From the NCBI GenBank assembly GCA_031276985.1, contig JAISMA010000192.1:1-37845 (forward strand): a DNA stretch of 37,845 nucleotides, read 5' to 3'. Positions within the stretch are counted from its first letter, which is position 1, and every line of letters begins with the position of its first letter. The notes under the pieces are model-generated. The model ran no database searches. It was not told the DNA's origin and was given only the letters and a program-made list of their open reading frames with translations. Shown piece by piece: positions 14,395 through 22,850 of the stretch. Source of the DNA: Helicobacteraceae bacterium (GTDB taxonomy: Bacteria > Campylobacterota > Campylobacteria > Campylobacterales > SZUA-545). Both the position numbers and the translations under genes were made by a program.

Positions 14395-14675
14395 TTATGG
14401 AGGAGCGGGCATAGGAGCTTCTCCTTGCGCGTTATGGCGGGTTGCGCTTGAAACGCTAAAACTATGAAAATTTAATCTATTGGCTGGGGGGGGGGGGGGG
14501 GGGGTGAAAGGCGTTTGAGCGCGTTTGGCTCGATCAACGAATACAAATTGTGCGGCAATACGGATTTTGCGAAAAGATTATTGGCTAACCATATCCGATT
14601 GGTTAATCCTGATTTCACGCCCATCCCCTATTGATTCATAAAGTTATCTATTATAGCGCAAGCATTCTTAAACGT
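14395..14675 (-). pseudogene. Disrupted copy B of the 37-aa ORF, with insertion
   Basis: This stretch matches the ORF at 10977-11090 at both ends (FKNACA near its start, AQGEAPMPAPP at its end). The start codon is ACG, an in-frame TAG replaces GAG, and about 170 bases are inserted at 14431-14600. The insertion is open on the minus strand and contains the homopolymer at 14486-14504. In the present length the frame fails after six prolines; with one more base it would run through to the conserved tail. A shorter frame starting at ATG 14624 encodes 50 residues ending at 14472. Nothing else is visible in the gap up to the M23 gene. Confidence 0.5.
14486..14504. repeat. Homopolymeric G tract (19 G on the plus strand, C on the minus strand)
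   Basis: Nineteen consecutive G residues, the only such run in the window. Tracts of this kind are slippage-prone contingency elements in Campylobacter and Helicobacter. Here it lies inside the insertion of the disrupted small-ORF copy. Confidence 0.95.
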
Positions 14676-14751
14676 TTCTTAAATACGCGAAAATTATTTG
14701 ACGCTTGCCGCCATTCTCGCCGCGAGGCTCTCTTTCGCCCGCGACGGAATT

Positions 14752-15978
14752 TTAGATTGAGATTAGTTGCAAAGGATTTATGGGCAAACCGTCTTTGGTA
14801 ACTTCAAAAACAAGCTCGTCGCTTACTCGCCCGATTGATTCGCGTTCTTTGAGCGATCGCGCCACTTTAATATTGGGCGAAATACTGTCGAGATTGCGAT
14901 AGATTGTGTGAATGTTGCCCTGATGTTCAACAATCACCACTTTGCCCAACGCTTTGATATTGTCGGCAAAAACCACTTTGCCGGGCAGCACGTTTCGGAC
15001 AAGCGCGTCGCTTGAGCTTGCCCTGAGCGTTACGGAGTCGTTGTGTATTTTGATGTTGTAAACGGGATCCGTGTATGGTCCAAACTCTTTCACGAGTTTT
15101 ATCGGCGGGCTATCCAGCGGCGCTTTGACCTTTTTGCCGTCGTAAGCGCCCGCGCCCGCGCCCTGATACGAAGCGCCGTAGTGTTTAACGGCGATTTTCG
15201 CGCCCGGTAGCGTATCTTGCGCCGTAATCCGCGATTGTTTCATATCGTCGACCGTTTTTTGGCGCACAATGTTTAGATCGGCTAATAACTGCCGTTCTCG
15301 ATTTTTTTGATCGATTAGTTTGTTAAGCTCGGCGAGATAGCCGTTTTTGCGTTTGTTTAGCGTTTCGATTAGTTTCGTTTGATCGCTTCTAAGCGCGCGT
15401 TGTCTCGCGTCGGCTTTAGCGAGAGCGTCAAGGTTGTTTTGCAGTTCGTCTATGCGGTTTTGCGCTTTTTTAATCTGCGCGATCTTATCGGCGTAGTTTA
15501 ATTTTAGTCGCGCCGTGTCTTTTTGCACGCGATCTCGCATTCTAAAAAATATCTCGATTTTCACCATATCCGCATCGCTTTGCGCCCCGCTTTTTTCCAG
15601 CACCAAACTTTGCGCGGCGTGATTAGCCAGCAGTTTAACAAGTCTTTGCTCGATTGCGTCTCGCTCCGATACAAGCACGTCTTTTTGCTTTTGCAAAGCG
15701 CTAAATTCGCCGCGCTCGCTTGAAACTTTTTGCGTTAGCGCTTTGATCTCTTTCTCGCCGACAAGCAACGCTTTTTCAATATCGGCGATCAGCGCGTTGG
15801 CGTTTGTAATCTCTTTGGATAGCGCGTCGACTTTGGTTTGAAGCGCGCCTTCGTCGCTTTGGCTTTTTTCAAGACGGTTTTGCGCCGCTTTGATCTCCGC
15901 TTCGATCTCGCCAAGGCTTTTGGCTTCGATCGCAACCGCTACAAGCGCTAAAATCGATAAAAACTTGAACAAGTTCAT
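14752..15978 (-). CDS. EnvC-like M23-family murein hydrolase activator
   Basis: The 408-residue exported protein has an N-terminal signal peptide (MNLFKFLSILALVAVAIEAKS). A long coiled coil follows to about residue 255, with heptads rich in Lys, Glu and Ala. The C-terminal LytM/M23 domain covers about residues 280-408. In the known FtsEX-EnvC system, FtsEX drives the periplasmic coiled-coil protein to activate cell-wall amidases during division. The gene overlaps ftsX by four bases (ATGA), supporting that role here. Zinc ligands of active M23 peptidases are not all apparent (VEHQGN and VFEVTKDG replace the usual HxH and H patterns), consistent with a non-catalytic activator. Its 3' third is duplicated at 11157-11570. 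Confidence 0.88.
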   Translation of the reverse strand: MNLFKFLSILALVAVAIEAKSLGEIEAEIKAAQNRLEKSQSDEGALQTKVDALSKEITNANALIADIEKALLVGEKEIKALTQKVSSERGEFSALQKQKDVLVSERDAIEQRLVKLLANHAAQSLVLEKSGAQSDADMVKIEIFFRMRDRVQKDTARLKLNYADKIAQIKKAQNRIDELQNNLDALAKADARQRALRSDQTKLIETLNKRKNGYLAELNKLIDQKNRERQLLADLNIVRQKTVDDMKQSRITAQDTLPGAKIAVKHYGASYQGAGAGAYDGKKVKAPLDSPPIKLVKEFGPYTDPVYNIKIHNDSVTLRASSSDALVRNVLPGKVVFADNIKALGKVVIVEHQGNIHTIYRNLDSISPNIKVARSLKERESIGRVSDELVFEVTKDGLPINPLQLISI

Positions 15979-16805
15979 TGCGTTTCTTCGGCTTTCAAGA
16001 TTACAAACAAGACGCTGCCCAGCGCAATCGCAAGCGATACGCCAAAAAGCGTCAGCGACGAAAAGACGGGATCGTAACGAACGCCGCTTAACCCCGCTTC
16101 GCCCAATAATTTCCCGACGGTAGAATCGGCGGATAACAGATAAAATAAACCCCCTACGGTCAGCGAAGACAAAAATGAATCGACAATCGCCAGACGAATC
16201 AGCGCCGCGCTTCTAAGCAATAAAGGCGCGCCGAATATCGACATAATGTTTATGCGCTTGCTATGCTCAAAACGCCACACTTCCATTTGCCGCACGATCA
16301 GCAAGATCGCCGCGACAAACATTAGCGCCGCTAGAGCCGCGAGCATTGTTTTAATCAACGACAAAAGCCTGTAGATTTTATCCTGAGTTTTGGCGAACGT
16401 CTCGACGCGAACGATTGAATCGTTTTTCAGCAGTTGGCGCTCTATGTTTTCGCGTTCCGCGATGGAGGGATAGGAACTAAGCCGAAGGCTGTAAAAACGC
16501 GGCAGCGACGTTTTAAGATAGGCTAGATTCGCGTCGCTAAGCGCGTCTTTAACCTCGTCCAAAATCAGCGCGGAATCGATTATTTCCAGCGCGACGGCTT
16601 TTGGCGCGTCGATTGAAATATCGGATAATTCCAGCGGTTTTTTCGCCGCTAAAACGATCGCGTATTCGTCGCCTAATGCGATTTCATAATCGTTTGTTAC
16701 CTGCGAAAAAGTCGTAAAAGATTGAAAGGCGGCAAGCATAGTGGATAGCGCGAGTATTAACGACAGGTGGTTTTTAATAGTTGATTTCAACGAGTCGCCC
16801 CTCAT
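15975..16805 (-). CDS. ftsX: Cell division protein FtsX
   Basis: This is the permease-like partner of FtsE in the inner membrane. The 276 residues show four transmembrane helices: about 12-33, 150-172, 195-225 and 245-270. The periplasmic domain lies between the first two (VRVETFAKTQDKIYRL region), as expected for FtsX. The start overlaps the end of ftsE by 32 bases; a TTG at 16790 is an alternative start. The stop overlaps the start of the EnvC-like gene. The three genes form one translationally coupled unit controlling cell-wall hydrolysis at septation. Confidence 0.88.
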   Translation of the reverse strand: MRGDSLKSTIKNHLSLILALSTMLAAFQSFTTFSQVTNDYEIALGDEYAIVLAAKKPLELSDISIDAPKAVALEIIDSALILDEVKDALSDANLAYLKTSLPRFYSLRLSSYPSIAERENIERQLLKNDSIVRVETFAKTQDKIYRLLSLIKTMLAALAALMFVAAILLIVRQMEVWRFEHSKRINIMSIFGAPLLLRSAALIRLAIVDSFLSSLTVGGLFYLLSADSTVGKLLGEAGLSGVRYDPVFSSLTLFGVSLAIALGSVLFVILKAEETQ

Positions 16806-17448
16806 CGATACGAAAATGGCGATAGTTTACGCCCGCGATACTAGGCATTCTGTGCGTAACGATCACCACGGTTTTTCCAAGCTGGTTTACCGCCATAAAC
16901 AACTCATGCACAAGTTGCGCCGAAAAGTCATCCAGATTGCCCGTAGGCTCGTCGGCAAGAAGCAGCATTGGATTGTGCGAAAGCGCCCGCGCAACGGCTA
17001 CGCGCTGTTGCTCGCCGCCGCTTAATTCTTGCGGAAACCGATCGCGGCGGTGCGTTAAGCGCACGTGTTTTAACAGTTTTTCAACCTGATCTTTGATTCG
17101 TTTTTGATCGTAGCCCGCGATATAAAGCGGCAACGCGATATTGCGCTCAATCGACCACTCTTCGATTAAGCGGTAATCTTGAAACACGATTCCAAGTTTG
17201 CGGCGCAGGCGATCGATTGAGCTTTTGCTATCGGCGGGCATTTTCACGCCGCCTACGCGCAAATAGCCTTTTATCGGAGCGACCGCGCCGTAAAACGCCT
17301 TGATTAGCGTGCTTTTGCCGCTACCGCTCGCGCCCGTTACGAATATCAGATCGCCTTCGTTAATGGAAAACGAGAGATCGCGTAAAACGACTTCGCGGCT
17401 GTCGTAAGCAAGCGACAAATCTTTAGCGAAAGCGATTTCGTTAGCCAT
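16774..17448 (-). CDS. ftsE: Cell division ATP-binding protein FtsE
   Basis: A cytoplasmic ABC ATPase of 224 residues. Walker A is GASGSGKS (residues 39-46), the signature motif is LSGGEQQRVAVARAL, and Walker B is LLLADEPTG, followed by the switch histidine in IVTHR. The start at MANEIAFAKDL is preferred over a TTG four codons upstream because it is ATG and matches the family N terminus. It overlaps the trmB stop by 8 bases and ftsX at the other end. Confidence 0.95.
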   Translation of the reverse strand: MANEIAFAKDLSLAYDSREVVLRDLSFSINEGDLIFVTGASGSGKSTLIKAFYGAVAPIKGYLRVGGVKMPADSKSSIDRLRRKLGIVFQDYRLIEEWSIERNIALPLYIAGYDQKRIKDQVEKLLKHVRLTHRRDRFPQELSGGEQQRVAVARALSHNPMLLLADEPTGNLDDFSAQLVHELFMAVNQLGKTVVIVTHRMPSIAGVNYRHFRIDEGRLVEINY

Positions 17449-18589
17449 AAAGCGTCTCAATCAAAGCGTTATGCGCCAAAAAATTAGAGGGCGAATGGAT
17501 TGGCTCGGACGGAAAATAAGCGACGCGATCGTTTTGCGCCAAAAGATACGCCGTTTGTAAAGCAAGCCGATCGCCCATAATTAAGCGCACAAGATAACCT
17601 TCGTTCGCAAGTTGCCACCGTCTATCGGCTTTTAGCAAAAACTTTTCCGAGTTTGCGATTAAGCCGCGCGCGATCTCGCCTTTTGGCTTGATTGCGTTTG
17701 GAAAGTCGAAATTATACGATATTGATCTCTGCGTTTGATCGCGCAGATTGGTTAAAAACAGATCGAATATCGTTTTGTTTAGTCGCCGCCAACGATCTTC
17801 GTATTTGCTACGCGTTATCGCCTCTTCGTTTGTTTTGGTCTCGATCGCCGCGTTTTCAAACTTTTTGGCGATTTCAAGGGCGCGGTTAAAATAGCTTTGG
17901 CTGTCGGTGCGAAGATGTAAAACGCCGTTTTTTTCCAATACGCGCAACGCTTCTTTAACGAAAGGCTCGCTAAAAATTCTACGATCGGGCGACTTGTCCC
18001 AAGGGATTGGAAAATGCGCGAAAACTCTTTCGGCGCAAGCGGAGGGCAGGGCGGCTAACAGCGTTTTGGCGTCGCACAAAAGCGCGGCGACGTTACCGAC
18101 GCCTTGTTCTTCGGCGCGCCGAAGCAACCGCATGGCGCTTGGTCTGTGTATCTCCGCGCCAAGATGAAGTTTGTCCGAAAAGCGTTTCGCGTTTTGCAAT
18201 ATGTGTCGTCCGCTGCCAAAACCCGCCTCGATCCATAACTTTTTGCCGCGATCGAATTTGGCGATAAATTCGTTTGGCTCGTAAAACAGATCGCTAAAAA
18301 CGACGCTTTTAATCTCGCCGAAGTTTTTGCGTATGATCGTCGCGCCGCTCGCGTTTGCAAACTCGACCAGCGCGAGTTTTACGCTTTCAAGAAACGGCGG
18401 GCGCGTCGCTTTATCGACCTTTAAGATCGTCGCGTCGTTTCGCGGCGAAAAATGAAGCAGAAAATTGCGATTTTGGGCTTGCACGCCCGCTACGCCCTCT
18501 TTGCCGATCGAGGCGAATAAAAACTTTAATCCCGCGCTTTCAAACGGCGTTTGCGCCGCCGCGAAATTCGCGGCTAAAATATGCGGCAT
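17441..18589 (-). CDS. trmB: tRNA (guanine-N7-)-methyltransferase
   Basis: TrmB methylates G46 in the variable loop of tRNA using S-adenosylmethionine. The SAM-binding motif is IEAGFGSGRHIL, followed by GAEIHRPSAMRLL and the CDAKTLL segment. The catalytic-region motif VFAHFPIPWDKSPDRRI corresponds to the family's fPdPWpK-rH signature. At 382 residues it is much longer than the enterobacterial enzyme; an N-terminal extension and a C-terminal domain are usual in Campylobacterota. It overlaps ftsE by 8 bases and follows the lipoprotein gene by 7 bases. Confidence 0.93.
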   Translation of the reverse strand: MPHILAANFAAAQTPFESAGLKFLFASIGKEGVAGVQAQNRNFLLHFSPRNDATILKVDKATRPPFLESVKLALVEFANASGATIIRKNFGEIKSVVFSDLFYEPNEFIAKFDRGKKLWIEAGFGSGRHILQNAKRFSDKLHLGAEIHRPSAMRLLRRAEEQGVGNVAALLCDAKTLLAALPSACAERVFAHFPIPWDKSPDRRIFSEPFVKEALRVLEKNGVLHLRTDSQSYFNRALEIAKKFENAAIETKTNEEAITRSKYEDRWRRLNKTIFDLFLTNLRDQTQRSISYNFDFPNAIKPKGEIARGLIANSEKFLLKADRRWQLANEGYLVRLIMGDRLALQTAYLLAQNDRVAYFPSEPIHSPSNFLAHNALIETLYG

Positions 18590-18596
18590 CGTCTCC

Positions 18597-19574
18597 CTAT
18601 TTTTTCGGTTGCGGCGGAGGCGGCGTAGCGCCTCGAACGGCTTTTTGCTGAAGCCGCGATTCTAAGCCGTCGGGATCGACGAACGTAACTTTATAAAACC
18701 GCGTCGCGCCTTCGCTCGCGATCGTTTCGCTCACGGAATTTCTTGGTTTAACCTCCGCGATTTGCGAGAAGCTGCCATCGGGCGAATCGGAAGCGTAAAC
18801 GCGATAAGTTCCGCCGCCGTCCTCTTTTAACCGATTCCATTTAATATCGATTTTGCCTTTGAGCTTCGTCGTGGCGCTTAAACCCGTTACCGTGGGCGGC
18901 AACTGCTTTGTCGCAGTGATGATCGCCTCGCTTGGTCGGCTTTTTAGCCCGTCAAACGTAACCGATACGATTCTGTATTCGTACTCCGCGCCGTCGGCTA
19001 AACCGTCGTCGATAAACTCGGCGTGAAGCCTGCCTTGCAGTTTGCCCGCGATCCGCCATTCGCCGCGCTTGGAATCGCGCCGTTCCACGATGTAGCCGCT
19101 GATTCGCTCGTTGTTGTGCGGTCTAAAGATGACCTTCGCTTTGCGCGGCAGGATATTGCCGCTCGCAAGCCAACTGATAGGCTCCGGCATTGGCAGGGCG
19201 GAAGCGCCGATCGCGGCGGATTTAGCCGATTCGCGCCCGTCTTTGGTGTAATAGGAAACCGCGTAGATGTACTGCCTGCCTTGTTTTATGTCGTTGTCGT
19301 CCAGAAAGTGATTGCTGAAGCGATTATGCGATCCGCCCACGCGGGTTAGCGGCGCGGAGCTGTCGCCGCGATAAACGATATATCCCGCGACGTTGTAATC
19401 GTCGACGCCTTCCCACTCCAAGCCGATAGCGGTTCTATCGCTCATAGCATCCAAGCGCGGCGGCGGCTTGAGTTTGTTATCTACCTTGAGATCCGACGGA
19501 ATTTTCGGTTGCGGAACGCACCCCGTCAATAGCGCCAAAGCGAGAAAGAACATTGCTCTCGCCAAGTATTTCAT
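18597..19574 (-). CDS. flpA: Fibronectin type III domain lipoprotein (FlpA-like)
   Basis: The 325 residues begin with a lipoprotein signal (lipobox LTGC, Cys about residue 19). Three fibronectin-type-III-like domains follow (about 35-130, 135-225 and 230-320), marked by the repeated W/Y strands such as IGLEWEGVDDYNVAGYIVYR, VERRDSKRGEWR and IDIKWNRLKEDGGGTYRVY. The chain ends in a Pro/Lys-rich tail. In Campylobacter jejuni the homologous lipoprotein FlpA, beside trmB and an rluD-type gene, binds fibronectin. The same neighbourhood here supports the name. Adhesion in this organism is inferred. The first 98 bases overlap the end of the rluD-like gene. Confidence 0.82.
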   Translation of the reverse strand: MKYLARAMFFLALALLTGCVPQPKIPSDLKVDNKLKPPPRLDAMSDRTAIGLEWEGVDDYNVAGYIVYRGDSSAPLTRVGGSHNRFSNHFLDDNDIKQGRQYIYAVSYYTKDGRESAKSAAIGASALPMPEPISWLASGNILPRKAKVIFRPHNNERISGYIVERRDSKRGEWRIAGKLQGRLHAEFIDDGLADGAEYEYRIVSVTFDGLKSRPSEAIITATKQLPPTVTGLSATTKLKGKIDIKWNRLKEDGGGTYRVYASDSPDGSFSQIAEVKPRNSVSETIASEGATRFYKVTFVDPDGLESRLQQKAVRGATPPPPQPKK

Positions 19575-20460
19575 TTATACACCCCCCGTTAAGATTTAAC
19601 CGCTTCAAAAACGACTCAGGAAGCGGCGCTTCCACCGCAAGCGCCTCGCCGCTAGACGGACGGCGAAGGTAGAGCCGATAAGCGTGCAAAAGAATAGCGC
19701 CGATCTTATCTTGTGCGCCCTTATATCCGTATAACCGATCGCCTACGATATGAACGCCGATCGATTGCAAATGAACGCGAATCTGATGAGTGCGCCCGCT
19801 AAATAGCTTGGCGGCGATTAGCGCTTCGCCGTTTTCCAATTGAGCAAGCTCGATAAACGCGCTTTTTGCCTCGCGCCCGTTTGGAACGACCGCCATTTTT
19901 ACGCGGTTTTTCGGAGACCGTCCAATCGGGCGATCGACGATCAGATCGCGCTTCAAACCGCGATCGACAATCGCTAGATAATAGCGCCCCATTTCGCGGC
20001 TTTCAAGCTGGCGCGAAAGCGCGACGTGCGCGGCGTTTGTTTTGGCGATCGCGAGTACGCCCGTCGTCTCTTTATCGAGGCGATGAACAATTCCCAAACG
20101 CTCCTCGCCCGCGATATTTGAAAGCGCGAAACCTTTGGCTTTGAGCCAATCGACCAAAACCGCGCCCTTGTAACTTGGCGCGGAGTGCGCGACTACGCCG
20201 GCTGGCTTGTCGATTGCTAGTAGTTCGTCGTCTTCGTATAGAATCGGAATGTCGAAATCGACGCTAGGCGGCGCGTTTTCCTGCGGTTTCGGCGGCGTTT
20301 TCACGACTACGATCGCGCCTGACTTTAGCGTTTGCGACGGCTTTTTCGCGCCAATCACAAAGCCGTTTTTAATCAGTTTGAGCGCTTCGTTTCGCCCGAT
20401 TTTGAGCGCGTCGGCTACAAATCTATCGGCTCTAGTTTCCAGCGAAACTTGCAATCTCAT
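19477..20460 (-). CDS. rluD: RluD-family 23S rRNA pseudouridine synthase with altered C terminus
   Basis: The N-terminal S4 domain (DRFVADALKIGRNEALKLIKNG) is followed by the RluA/RluD catalytic domain. The catalytic aspartate is D129 in HRLDKETTG. The family segments LLAIDKPAGVVAHSAP and SGRTHQIRVHLQSIG are intact. The last 34 residues (from CINEILG on) are atypical and overlap the flpA signal peptide in another frame. Removing one base from the G6 run at 19582-19587 would instead end the protein at LNLNGGV with a TAA just before the flpA ATG, the expected arrangement. The enzyme core is complete, so activity is probably kept whether the shift is real or a sequencing error. Confidence 0.88.
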   Translation of the reverse strand: MRLQVSLETRADRFVADALKIGRNEALKLIKNGFVIGAKKPSQTLKSGAIVVVKTPPKPQENAPPSVDFDIPILYEDDELLAIDKPAGVVAHSAPSYKGAVLVDWLKAKGFALSNIAGEERLGIVHRLDKETTGVLAIAKTNAAHVALSRQLESREMGRYYLAIVDRGLKRDLIVDRPIGRSPKNRVKMAVVPNGREAKSAFIELAQLENGEALIAAKLFSGRTHQIRVHLQSIGVHIVGDRLYGYKGAQDKIGAILLHAYRLYLRRPSSGEALAVEAPLPESFLKRLNLNGGCINEILGESNVLSRFGAIDGVRSATENSVGSQGR

Positions 20461-20470
20461 CTAGCTAGAG

Positions 20471-21622
20471 CTACGCGATATTCTTTGCGTTTGGCGTTGG
20501 CAAAACGTTCTGCGCGAAACTCTCGAAAAGATAGCGCGATTCGCGCGGACCGGGACTTGCTTCTGGGTGGTGCTGCACCGAAAAAAACGGAGCGTTTTTG
20601 TACTTCACGCCCTCGATCGTATCGTCGAATAGATTGATATGCGTAATATCGGCTATGTCGGATATGCTTTCAGGCACGGAATAGTTGTGGTTTTGACTGG
20701 TGATTTCCACCGCGAGCGTTTGGAGATTTTTAACGGGGTGATTTGCGCCGTGATGACCGAATTTGAGCTTATAGGTTTCGTATCCGTGCGCGATCGCGAG
20801 CAATTGGTGTCCAAGACAGATTCCAAAGATTGGAATCTTGCGATCGATAAGTTTGCGTATTTGCGCGATCTGATCTTTAAGCGCGAGCGGATCGCCCGGA
20901 CCGTTGCTTAAAAACACGCCGCCAATTTCTTGGTTGTTAAAACGCGCTATAAGATCGTCCGCTTTGGCGTTGTACGGCGCGACTTCAACCTGCAAACCAG
21001 CCGCCGTTAATTCGTTTAATATGTTTAATTTCGCGCCGAAATCGTAAGCGACGACGCGCTTTGTAGCCAAAGGAGGCGGATCGTAGCTTTGCGTTTTCGC
21101 GTTCCACGCGCCGCGCGAGTGCGCGTAGGCTTTCGCGGCGCTTACTTCGCTTAAAAAGCTGTTTTGATTCATGCGCGGCGCTTTGTCCAAAACGGCGCGA
21201 AGATCGGCGTAAGAGCTAAATTCCGTCGACGCGACCGCCATCATTGAGCCGTCTTTGCGAATGATTTTTGCGAGAACTCTCGTATCGATATTGCAAACGC
21301 CGACAATGTTATTGCGCTTCAAAAAATCGCCCAAAGACTCTTCGGCGCGATAGTTTGACGGAACGCTTTGATAGTTGCGGACAAGAACGGCGCGGGCAAA
21401 AACGCCTCTGCTTTCGTCGTCGTTTTTGTTGACTCCGACCACGCCGATTTCGGGCATGGTAAAGACGATGAACTGCCCCGCGTAGCTTGGATCGGTAACG
21501 ATCTCCTGATAGCCGCTTAACGAGGTGTTAAACACGATCTCGCCGCTTGCCGTGCCTTTTGCGCCAAAACTTTCGCCTTCAAGCAGTATGCCGTTTTCAA
21601 GGTATAGATAAACCGCGCTCAT
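20471..21622 (-). CDS. carA: Carbamoyl-phosphate synthase small subunit
   Basis: CarA hydrolyses glutamine and passes ammonia to CarB for carbamoyl phosphate, the entry to pyrimidine and arginine synthesis. The N-terminal CPSase domain (FNTSLSGYQEIVTDPSY) is followed by a class-I glutamine amidotransferase domain. The nucleophile is C269 in GICLGHQ, and the partner histidine-glutamate lie in VQHHPEASPGP. The 383 residues are typical. It overlaps the upstream DUF507 gene by four bases. carB is not in the window. Confidence 0.97.
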   Translation of the reverse strand: MSAVYLYLENGILLEGESFGAKGTASGEIVFNTSLSGYQEIVTDPSYAGQFIVFTMPEIGVVGVNKNDDESRGVFARAVLVRNYQSVPSNYRAEESLGDFLKRNNIVGVCNIDTRVLAKIIRKDGSMMAVASTEFSSYADLRAVLDKAPRMNQNSFLSEVSAAKAYAHSRGAWNAKTQSYDPPPLATKRVVAYDFGAKLNILNELTAAGLQVEVAPYNAKADDLIARFNNQEIGGVFLSNGPGDPLALKDQIAQIRKLIDRKIPIFGICLGHQLLAIAHGYETYKLKFGHHGANHPVKNLQTLAVEITSQNHNYSVPESISDIADITHINLFDDTIEGVKYKNAPFFSVQHHPEASPGPRESRYLFESFAQNVLPTPNAKNIA

Positions 21623-22257
21623 AACCCTAACTTTCTTAACTCTTCTTCGTAGTATTTGGCGAAAAGAATGTCGTATTCTTCCGTGCCGCGAACCACGTTG
21701 CGCTTGTAGCTTTTTAGCTTCTCATGCACTCTATTTTCGAGATCTTCTTGCCTGCGCCCGTATTCCAAAATAGCCTTGCCGATCAGGTTTTTAACGCGAT
21801 TTTCGTCGTCGTAGCGGATCAGATCGCCTTCGTACAGATCGTCTAATATCTTGTGCGCCAGATTGTTTGAACGGCTGTCGCTATCGAGAATCAGCCCTTT
21901 GGTTGCGGCGATTTTGCGCTTGATTAACCAAAAAAGTTTCTTAGCGTCAAAATTTGAGACCAGCCACTCAAACTCTTTGCGCTCCTCTTTTGCCAGCCGA
22001 TCTATGTTAAACAGCGCGGCGAGCGTCCCTCCGTCGTCGGCGATCGTTTTCAGAGCGCCCGCGTCTTCGAGTTCGTCTATGATGTCGTTTACTTCGCTAT
22101 CGACGACGCGCTCCAGCTTGATCTCCTCGTCGAGACGCTTCAAAGCCGCGCCAATGACGGGCGCGTCTCCTTGCGTTAAGGTTACAAGCCTGCTGTTTAC
22201 CAAGTCTCGGGCTATTTTTTCGGCTATGAATCTAATGTGTTCGCTTGATAGCCGCAT
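21619..22257 (-). CDS. DUF507 family protein
   Basis: The 212-residue cytoplasmic protein matches the DUF507 pattern: MRLSSEHIRFIAEKIARDLV at the start, IDELEDAGAL in the middle, and repeated charged helices ending with RGTEEYDILFAKYYEEELRKLGL. Its function is unknown. A DUF507 gene just before carA is a conserved arrangement in Campylobacterota. The ATGA overlap with carA indicates translational coupling, though a role in pyrimidine synthesis has not been shown. Confidence 0.85.
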   Translation of the reverse strand: MRLSSEHIRFIAEKIARDLVNSRLVTLTQGDAPVIGAALKRLDEEIKLERVVDSEVNDIIDELEDAGALKTIADDGGTLAALFNIDRLAKEERKEFEWLVSNFDAKKLFWLIKRKIAATKGLILDSDSRSNNLAHKILDDLYEGDLIRYDDENRVKNLIGKAILEYGRRQEDLENRVHEKLKSYKRNVVRGTEEYDILFAKYYEEELRKLGL

Positions 22258-22303
22258 AAGCCCTCCGAAGTGATTTTATTTTTGCATTCTACACGATCGG
22301 CGG

Positions 22304-22837
22304 TTAGTTTGCGTTTTTGGTCGCGTTTTGCTCCCTCGTAAAAGGCGGTCCCTTGTGCAAAATACCCGTGATTACGGCGGCGTTCGACGGCTCTATTCGG
22401 GCTAAAACGGCGGCGGCGGTTTTGGATTCTAAACGGCTTAATATGTCGGCGGCTAAGTATGGATCAAGCGCGTTCATAATTTCGCCCGCGTTGGACGCTT
22501 TCATACCGCCGTATAGATCGGTCAATTTGCCGTCTTTGGTCTCGTTGAAACGCGCCAAAAGCTCCTCTTGCGCCTTTAGCGCGGCTTCAATTTTGGCTCT
22601 TTCTTCCTCGATTGCCTTCAGATCGTCCGCGATCTTTTCCTCTCTAGCTTTTAAGACGTTGTCTTTTTCGGTCAAAATCCGTTTTGTCGCCTCGCCAAGC
22701 GCTTCAAGTTCGCCTTTGGATCGATCCAGACGATCGACTTCAAACAAAATCTCGTTTTTTCTCGCCTCGAAAATCGCGTTGCAATCGTCGGCGATCGCGG
22801 CGGCAAACAGCGCAAATCCAAAAATCGCCGCTTTCAT
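22304..22837 (-). CDS. MotE-like periplasmic coiled-coil protein with MgtE_N domain
   Basis: A signal peptide of about 16 residues (MKAAIFGFALFAAAIA) is followed by a coiled coil (about 25-95) and a C-terminal MgtE_N-type domain. The latter has the characteristic GMKASNAGEIMNAL, AADILSRL and AAAVLARI helical repeats. Proteins of this build next to a fliJ-like gene act as MotE-type chaperones of the stator or flagellar motor in related species. The 177-residue length fits. It lies 13 bases after the FliJ-like gene. The flagellar role is inferred from family and neighbourhood. Confidence 0.75.
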   Translation of the reverse strand: MKAAIFGFALFAAAIADDCNAIFEARKNEILFEVDRLDRSKGELEALGEATKRILTEKDNVLKAREEKIADDLKAIEEERAKIEAALKAQEELLARFNETKDGKLTDLYGGMKASNAGEIMNALDPYLAADILSRLESKTAAAVLARIEPSNAAVITGILHKGPPFTREQNATKNAN

Positions 22838-22850
22838 CGTTCGCTCCTTT

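Noticed and set aside
14503..14637. Plus-strand frame after the G tract (starting GERRLSAFG)
   Set aside because: It has no usable start, while the minus-strand frame links to the conserved tail of the duplicated small ORF.
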